From Mya arenaria (Eukaryota > Mollusca > Bivalvia > Myida > Myidae), in contig NC_069136.1 in the NCBI RefSeq assembly GCF_026914265.1, forward strand, positions 37,237,862 to 37,301,861: a stretch of 64,000 nt of DNA, read 5' to 3'. Of this stretch, positions 24,801 to 31,900 are shown in pieces. The translations under genes were made by a program, and so were the position numbers. The notes under the pieces were generated by a model. The model saw only the letters and a program-made list of their open reading frames with translations. It had not been told where the DNA came from and searched no databases. Position 1 is the first letter of the stretch; every line of letters starts with the position of its first letter.

Positions 24801-25982
24801 GTTTATGAAGTTGGATGCAAATTTTGGATCACCTTTGAATAGTTCGGTTTTTCTTTTGACGTCACCTGGTAAACAATTTAATGCCTTTGACTGACTTAAA
24901 AGGGTTTCTTCTCCTTCATATTGCTGCTGAAATATTTCCCTCGAGTTTCGAGGAACCTGTTCCAATTTTGAGTGCCTAAAATCTAAAAGCAAAGCTTGAA
25001 GACGGTCTTCCTTTCCTGCAGTACAAGCATCCATAAACTTGGCAGTTGAGGTTGAAGAAAAGGGCAAAATTGATACTGCAAAGGATAAACAATTAATATT
25101 ATCAGTGTCCTTCATTTGTCTTGTATCAGCAATACCTGGAATGAATTTTTGCTTAAAGAAATCATTAAGTCTGCTGCTGGGCTTATATGTATTCGGCTTT
25201 TCCTTTTTATCTTTTATATGATCAGATTCCATGTTCTGTATATCTTCCACTGTTAATGTATTATGCAAAAACATATTATTGTCAGTGTAATGAAATGTAT
25301 CTTTGATTTCTTGCAAATATTTCTGTTCCATTAGGCCAGCATACACTCCAGACTCAACATAGCGGATGTACAGATATTCAGCATTGTCTACAATGATTTT
25401 AAATACATGACAAACAAAAACACCTTTGGTGCAGGTTTTGGCTGATGCTAATAGAGCAGTGTCATAATCTAACTTAAGAAAACTTAGTTTTTTGCAATCA
25501 ACAATTCCTTCTTCTAAAATCAAATTCAGAAATAAGTTCTGCATAGTTATGGCATGAGAACAGAATTGTAAATTTGTAAGCAAGATACTTGACCATTCAT
25601 TTGGAAATGTACAGGAAGCTTTTCTTTTTACAGGCTTTAACTTAGTTCCAGAATGAGAATTTGAACTTAATTCAGGACGTGAAGTTTGGACAAAGTGGAA
25701 TTGATATTTTCCACCATGGAACTGCCTGTGCTTGCGGACTTTTGGATCTGGACTTAAAAGTGAATCAGTGTCATTTTCCTCAAATTTACCATTATAATCT
25801 AACCAGTCTTCAACTAACAAAAGTCTTTTTTCAATAATTTTTTTCTCAATATTTAAGAAATATTTAGTATAATGATTACTTTCAAAATCCAGTGTACACA
25901 GGTGGTCGCTCATTGTGTAGGATTTGTTTGTCGGCATGTCCAGGTAGTCCTCATTAAACAGTAACAACTTCAGCTTGCTTCT
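21864..25982 (-). CDS. exon 16: SWIM-type zinc clusters and KDZ-type DDE transposase core
   Basis: A single 4119-nt open exon (1372 aa). It starts after acceptor 'atgtcttttacag'; the ATG 27 nt upstream lies in the intron and is not the start. Residues below count from that upstream ATG. A SWIM-like cluster (CxC...CxH) is formed by C543-T-C545 and C568-M-H570. A second cluster is C648...C653 with C672-R-H674. Then CCCGSGW (787-793) and CDICRYEPNRLCCDGTRVGV (926-945) give a treble-clef-like element followed by DG (D939). KDZ core: PDHGHCYGFHM, then FYDFACNLQEYC (D1256, C1259), FHDIFHGYSHKC, NSEICEQFNSF (E1308/E1311) and FIHEWNRRK (N1344). The proposed metal-binding set is D939, D1256 and E1311, by analogy with KDZ transposases (D, YD-x-AC, E-x2-E). 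An acidic linker lies at 700-725 and basic patches near 456-461. No stop or frameshift was seen. Confidence 0.75.
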   Translation of the reverse strand, partial: RSKLKLLLFNEDYLDMPTNKSYTMSDHLCTLDFESNHYTKYFLNIEKKIIEKRLLLVEDWLDYNGKFEENDTDSLLSPDPKVRKHRQFHGGKYQFHFVQTSRPELSSNSHSGTKLKPVKRKASCTFPNEWSSILLTNLQFCSHAITMQNLFLNLILEEGIVDCKKLSFLKLDYDTALLASAKTCTKGVFVCHVFKIIVDNAEYLYIRYVESGVYAGLMEQKYLQEIKDTFHYTDNNMFLHNTLTVEDIQNMESDHIKDKKEKPNTYKPSSRLNDFFKQKFIPGIADTRQMKDTDNINCLSFAVSILPFSSTSTAKFMDACTAGKEDRLQALLLDFRHSKLEQVPRNSREIFQQQYEGEETLLSQSKALNCLPGDVKRKTELFKGDPKFASNFINKKKTRLRTSLRYLTFSLFLQNEINTIFTKYRTYYPDLNTVQCEVLEIPALERPSKKRKSTASVKVTKDVEPLSVMQESKQSMYEQFSIDLIEDGKIYIQVAEEDTMICCMNDYNDSGSLRKEVYVYTTWLKQESGDYFHCTCSIYRTLFDIAHSQTLNYSNRNSCMHCTFLKCIVLPNLQIDERATETKTRKFVQEGKQCAGKDLIELSDFNGTRKFSVLAEGETKPVFLSLSHNKAKANYTVTCHNGECQSKKGHKRYLNNLNSSNLCRHLFVLKHNPESWIDLHERNATNETFLDDQLLNDETNDDAGDGDPVDTNDNFDPETGLWKYKCESSHPAAARESDMLRRNIIKRDGWNDLTLSRQADGSLKGPNFYPDMPDNTCCCGSGWLKRDDDPDYSENGKLIPLGRVLTVYTQFAPVQCDVYKRVCYNPIDDSRCELAWNEGQSESIHVFSSKTAAGDEIRWEFTSSVMKTGCTFSAYCQMKDELYRTRDPKAKFMDATVFLKWWFSWAANMNIDFRQPCDICRYEPNRLCCDGTRVGVGFRHSNFTEISTPDSSLQTQQTLHRRMDRCYLKNKPGVEKRQMIAYREALDDIARTTVAEFEPLDIPENNDRINLLMQALPEEAHQSFQRFTRGMSEFERVAYASVLKMLATTASVTSILSPEYALFLQEFLTNENLSDFEFNRQMYEMRSFAPEIRDLIAESMLNNNNILPDDINLFLVHLTNESLNLPVYAPEDATFQFGTYNPEKLGRAYYFNEHGVKLRNVRKFQIDEDRAGRNNDHDDEAMDFERCRKIYSKIQQSAPGKSNLFLWFCPDHGHCYGFHMTVAEGRKDPSASLYSHLAKPPQAVFYDFACNLQEYCLNRESGYYKNVRFFHDIFHGYSHKCSTSFRSSRLQGFESVNSEICEQFNSFIQILKKSARQMTQSHFCFYLQFFIHEWNRRKRVAYKRKISTALAGLYEMYNNFDFQRAVHHKMIK

Positions 25983-28900
25983 CTGTAAAAGACATTGAAT
26001 ATTTCTCATATTTGTGAGTGAAATATTGCTGAAAAAGACTCCTTTATTTCCACATTGAGTTCAAATATGGAAACTATTGAAAAGGTCTTACCAGGTGTTT
26101 TGGACAGAAGCGTAAATCAGTGGTTTCTGGGTCGATTCTTTTTTCTGGGAGATATTCCAGCCAATCATTTAGGGAAGGAAAGGTGATTCTGTCCTAAATA
26201 AAAAATAATTTGGGAAATAAAATTGACAGAAAGATGTTTAACAGTGTCATACATGAACACAAGGGAATGCCACAGCTAATTTATTATTGCTCAGTAGGTT
26301 AAGGAGATCATCATGGCTATTGATAAACCCTGTCATTACATTTTTAATTTTCTATTTAGTGTTATAAACATGCAAAAAAGTTAAACATTACAATATCTTT
26401 TTTGCACCATACATCAAAGAAGTGGTCGTGTATAATGTGTAACTCCAGGTCTTCGTAGCTCGTTCGCTGAAATCCATTGCATTGCGCCCATTTGCATTCC
26501 TCTTCTCGTCCATGTTGTCGCAGGTGTTGTCCCATTCTAGTTGTTGTTAGCCCGATGAATCCACAATTATTCCATTCACAGTGATAGGTCTTGGGGACAA
26601 AAACAGAAGAAATTTCTTTATATGGTAAATAAATCATTTAATCTTTTTCTGAATTATTACCTTCATTCAGACCAAAGAAGATGCAAAATTTTTATTACAA
26701 ATTTATCTGTTATATTGCATGTTTCTTAATATTAGTCATTAAAGCAAGACCACTGTTTAAACTGTTTTATTTTTTTAAATGTCATAAACAAACTTTAGGA
26801 TAACATGCAGAAGATGAAGGTTGGCACTTAACTTAATAATAGTAACTTTATATTTCATAAATTTTGATTTCTTCGTTATTTTCATGTTAACATATTTTAT
26901 AACTCACAGGTCCAGGATTTTGCTCAACATCATTTGATAAAAGTAATTTTAATTTGGAGAAATCGGCGTGATCTGCGATATCAAATTCATCTGTAAGAAA
27001 ATCACAAATTTCTGAATTCATGTACACTTGAGCCTTAATAACTTTTATTTTTACACAGATATTAAGTTGATAAGTAAGTGTTGACAAAAAGAAGCATGAA
27101 TAACATGAAAAAATTGTATAAACAATGTTTGATTTAGTACCCAAGAAAGAAATTAAACCTTGATGGGGAGGTGAAGTTTTTTCTACAGGGTTCAGGCTGG
27201 ATGTTGAAATGGTGCTCTTCGAGTTTGGCTGACTTCTGCTGCTCTTCGTTGATTTCTTGTTCGTAAATTGTAATAAAATAATTTCATTAAACATTAATAT
27301 CCCTTTTTATTATTTAAACATTAAAATTACCCTAATGGGAAGTTCATTATATATAGATGATGTTTGTTTTGTTTTTCAATGTAATATTGTAATTTATTTC
27401 ACTGAACAAGCAAGATAAATGTCATTTCAGAAAGGATATCATAAATTTATAATTTGAGTTCCTGGACCCTGTTTGCACTAAAGTATGGTTTTGACATTAA
27501 AACTGACTAAAATTTCAGAACAGTGTAAATAACCATTTTGTTTTACTGATAAATTTCTTTTATTAGACAGAAAGCACATAATGAATATTACATATAAATC
27601 TGTCATTTTTGGCATTAATTCAATTAAATTTGATTAACATTACAATGAATTGACAATTATTGACAAGCAATAATCATTGATTATCTAATGAGCATTAAGA
27701 TTCAGTAAATAAACAAAACTAATGCATATATACAATTATAAACATATCTTTCACTGGGGATGGGGGGAATGTCACAGAGAAAGTAGACAATCCAATGTAT
27801 CTTACGCCAATATAAATTTATTGCCACATTTTCATCAAATTCTTGTTTTAAATAGTGGTTTGGGTTGTGTGTTTTTTATAAATGACTGTATCACATTTGG
27901 ATATGTGTTCATGCTCTGTCTTATTGCATAACACAATGTAACAATCCTCCCTTTTTACATGTAAATGTTTACATCAACACCAGCTGGTATCAATTTAAGC
28001 TGTTTCTAATACCTGACAAATATGCAAGACGGTTAGACCCGTGTTGAGCATTTTTATATCAGTCAATAAATTTAAGGGGCCAGGGGGAAATTTCCAAAAA
28101 GGGGGTGGGGGATCAAAATATACCAATTTAATCATAGCCACCTTATTAAACTTACAAAGTAGTCATGTAAGAAATGAAGATGCCAAGGACTATGAAAAAT
28201 TTATTATACAATGTATAATTATAAACTAAGAGGTAAAACTCATTCACTGATATAAAAAAAAACTTGTTTACCGTACTACTCAGTAAATATCTAACATACC
28301 CGATGACAGAAAGAATTGTCAGTGTTCTTCTTGTATTTGGTCCCTCCAGGTACATGGCGTCGACAGAAATGGTCCAGTAGGAAATCTTCTCTAGAACACT
28401 TCACAGGGCATAGGGGGCAGTCAAACCATGTCTGCTACAGTTAACGGACACAATGCATTCAATATTTCTTGCTTCAAGTTATAAAATGAGGTTTTTACAA
28501 TTCACTTCGACACTTTTCGTAATATTGCACGTTAAAACATTTCAACAGAATGCATCAAAGCAATACACCAAAACATTCTTAGAAATAAATAGAAAAAAAA
28601 AATATGATAATAATAATAATGCAAACACAAGGGCTATAACTCTGGTTTTACTAAATGAAGCTGGGAATGAAATCCTCATAGATTAACAAAGGCATTGGTT
28701 TTGCATTTGCCTACCCTTTTCTTATTAAATTATTGGAAAACTGAATTGTATTTAATTTAAATGATGCTGCAATTTGTTACAAATTGCAATTTCATGTAGC
28801 ATGTTCTTACCTTGTTTATCTTCTTAACTCCAGTCATTGTAGAGCAGACAGGTAGGCGCTTCTTTGTGGTAATGGCGTCTTCTTTCGGGCACTAAATATG

Positions 28901-31900
28901 CAAGATATCAAAGCATTTATTATCCATAACCACCATCAAAAGTGTTTCTTCTCTCTATTTCAAGAACACATCACAACACTAGGACATTGTTATGGCTCAG
29001 AAAATGATTAGGATTAACTTTGAAAGTTATGTTGATTTTAATCTTTTTTGAAGAAACTACATCACTACAGGAATATTGTAACTTACCATCCAGATGCTAT
29101 GTACATTGTCTGCCTTCACCTTTACCGTTACATCAGATGTCAACGGAATTTCAACGTGATCTTTATACTGCTCAGATCTACAAATATACATGTGGAAACA
29201 TAATTGTAACATCAATTAATTGATTTGACAAGTAAATTAAACAGAAGCTTTAACATCAGCAAATATATTTCATTTACCTTTGAACTTTCAGCTGTCTGTG
29301 TTGCGTAAATTTTCTTCGCCTTGCCCTTCGATGTTTGTTTGATCTGTGGTTACATGGTCTGGCTGATCTAGCATCAACCTAAATATTAATGACAAAAAAC
29401 GTTGGCTACCTTCTGGGTATAAGTCAATCAGGATATATAAAAATATAGCAAAATATGGAAATGTTTTAGGTTGTTTAACCCTTGTCCCTACCAAAGGTAG
29501 ACAAGAAACAGACATGCTTTAAATGTTTTCATCAATGAATGTATTTAAGTTTAGTTATGTAAATGCTCATTAAATTTTATTAAAATTGTTGCATTGCCCA
29601 TCTGAAACAGCTTAACAGGCTTTCAAAAAGAATACCAGCACAGGAATCTCAGATTGACATAAGTTTTTTTGCACTATTACCTATATTTATTAAATAATTA
29701 TGTTATAATATATATTTTAAGTACAAAACAAACATAACAGAGACCTTCAATACATTGCGCCTTGGTAACTTCACATTATGCTGCACTGAGGTAACATCTG
29801 GAACTTCAGCTGCTGGCAGTAAGAATAAAACAAATGTTCCTTTTGCGGTCATAATATGAAGCTCAGTTCATCTGTTTTATGAAGTCACCATAATTAAGAA
29901 TAACCTTTGTTATCTTTGAATAGAGGCATTTTCAAAATAAAAAGAACAGTGGTACAAAATAGGAATTAAGGCAAAAAAACACACAACATATTTGATTCTT
30001 CCATGCTAAGGTTAAAACACTTGACATTGACCACTTTTGCCTTAGTAAATAAGTGTTAATTTACTTTCGACACAAAATAGATAAAATATATATTAGCACA
30101 AGCCCCATCCCTGCACTGGTAAAATGTGTTTTGGCTTCCTCAATTTCTGGGTTTTATACTGCAGGGCTTGTAAAAAAAAATCAAATGCCAAGCATTTATA
30201 CATGAATTCGGGCTTGTTCATCCGAAAGACTAACTTGATGACTGACCAAATGTTACGAATATAAAATTAGAAAAGGTTCATAATTGTTTGAATTACCTGT
30301 AAATGGTAACTTATAAATGAACATCCTATATCTACCAACCAACACAAGCATCTTATCAGAGAATTCAATGCTTTTGATAAATTATAACTATTGATCTAGC
30401 AAATGCCATCCATTTAGAGCAAGTGTTGTATTTACCAAACGGACTATTTCCGAGTACAGAGGCTGCTTGCTGGCCTGGACATTCTGGTCACTGACTGGTT
30501 CAACAGCAGCTGCCAGGCTTTGAAAATAGTCAGAGCTAAAAATAAGGCACCAGGAAAATATTGTTTTTAATATCTCAGACGTAGGGAGTTAGGAACACCA
30601 TATGAACTATAATTAAATGGACATCCTTCTTTTAACTGACTAACATATTACAAACCGAACAAGAGTCATACTTAACCTTGCATCATACAAGAAGCAATTA
30701 AGTGAGACAGTATCGAAGAATGCCAACATTTAATATAATTCTTATCATTGTAAAATATTTCATGTTAATTCATCAACACGACATGTTCATCTTATACCCT
30801 TAAACAACACTGAGGTAATGACAATATTCAGATATTTTACACAGGCAAAAAACTAATTAACTCAGCTGAATTGAAATATATTTGAAACAAATACCACTGG
30901 TCAAAGCTTGATGCATCAATCTCTGCTGAATGAGGTTGGCGTATGTCTTCATTCCAATGTACATCCTGCTGATAGGCTATTTCACTCCAGGAATACACAT
31001 CCTCCTCAATCACCTGACTACGTGCTATGTGACAGTATCATGTCAACCGGTCAAAACGATACTGTCAGTGTGTGACAGTACGAAATTGCCCATGATGGGA
31101 ATATGAGAAATTAACATGGGCAGGTCACGTGACTTATAATAATGATATATGTATACCAATGAAATAAACAATATCATTATGACAACCCATATCCACAAAG
31201 GCATAAAAATGCATTACAGTTACATATTTCTACCTGTCTATATAAATAAGGACCATCTTAAATTTGCCAAATATCTACAACTTTTATTTCTGTATTGCAT
31301 AAACTTATTTTGTTGATTTATACCTGAGCTCCATATCCAAGGAATCTGATGTATGGGATGGCCTCTGAAATGTCCATTAGCATGGTGTTAGCATTCTGGA
31401 TCCATCTGTTGAAGACTCTCGCTAATGTTGAAGATACTCGTCTGTCATTCTTTTTTCGTGGCAGAATAGAACATAAAACAATCTCAGTTTCCGGACTCGT
31501 CTCGTGGATACTATCACATACCTCAGTGACTCTCCTTTGAAATAAACATACATTATTAGACTATTAATAAAGCCAAGGCAAACAAGTAGTGACTTCTTCA
31601 AATAAAGCATTATAAAGTCGTAATAACACTTTGTCATAACTTTCTTGAATCAGGCATATTTCATAACATTAAAACTTGAGGAAAAGGAGATTAAATAAAA
31701 TTTCATAAATTGTTTTGTTACTTAGTAGACAAAATGTGTGTCATAGAAATAGAGTGCGCCAAAGGGAGTTTTTAAAAACTGGTACCTTGACGAAGCTTAT
31801 TGAAAAGACTGCTTCTTACGTAATAGAATCAAACATATTTAATGTGTACCTATAAAACACATCCTCTCTGGCTTGAACATCATTGGAGCCAAGATGAATA

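Noticed and set aside
25983-26009. ATG at 26009 (MRNIQCLLQ) as the start of the transposase
   Set aside because: These codons lie in the pyrimidine-rich acceptor region before 25982. A strong 3' splice site and in-phase upstream exons explain the frame better.
27000-27158. Continuous translation of the minus-strand frame through 27158-26991
   Set aside because: The segment is hydrophobic AT-rich intron-like sequence bounded by a donor and a strong acceptor (gattttcttacag) that keep phase when removed.
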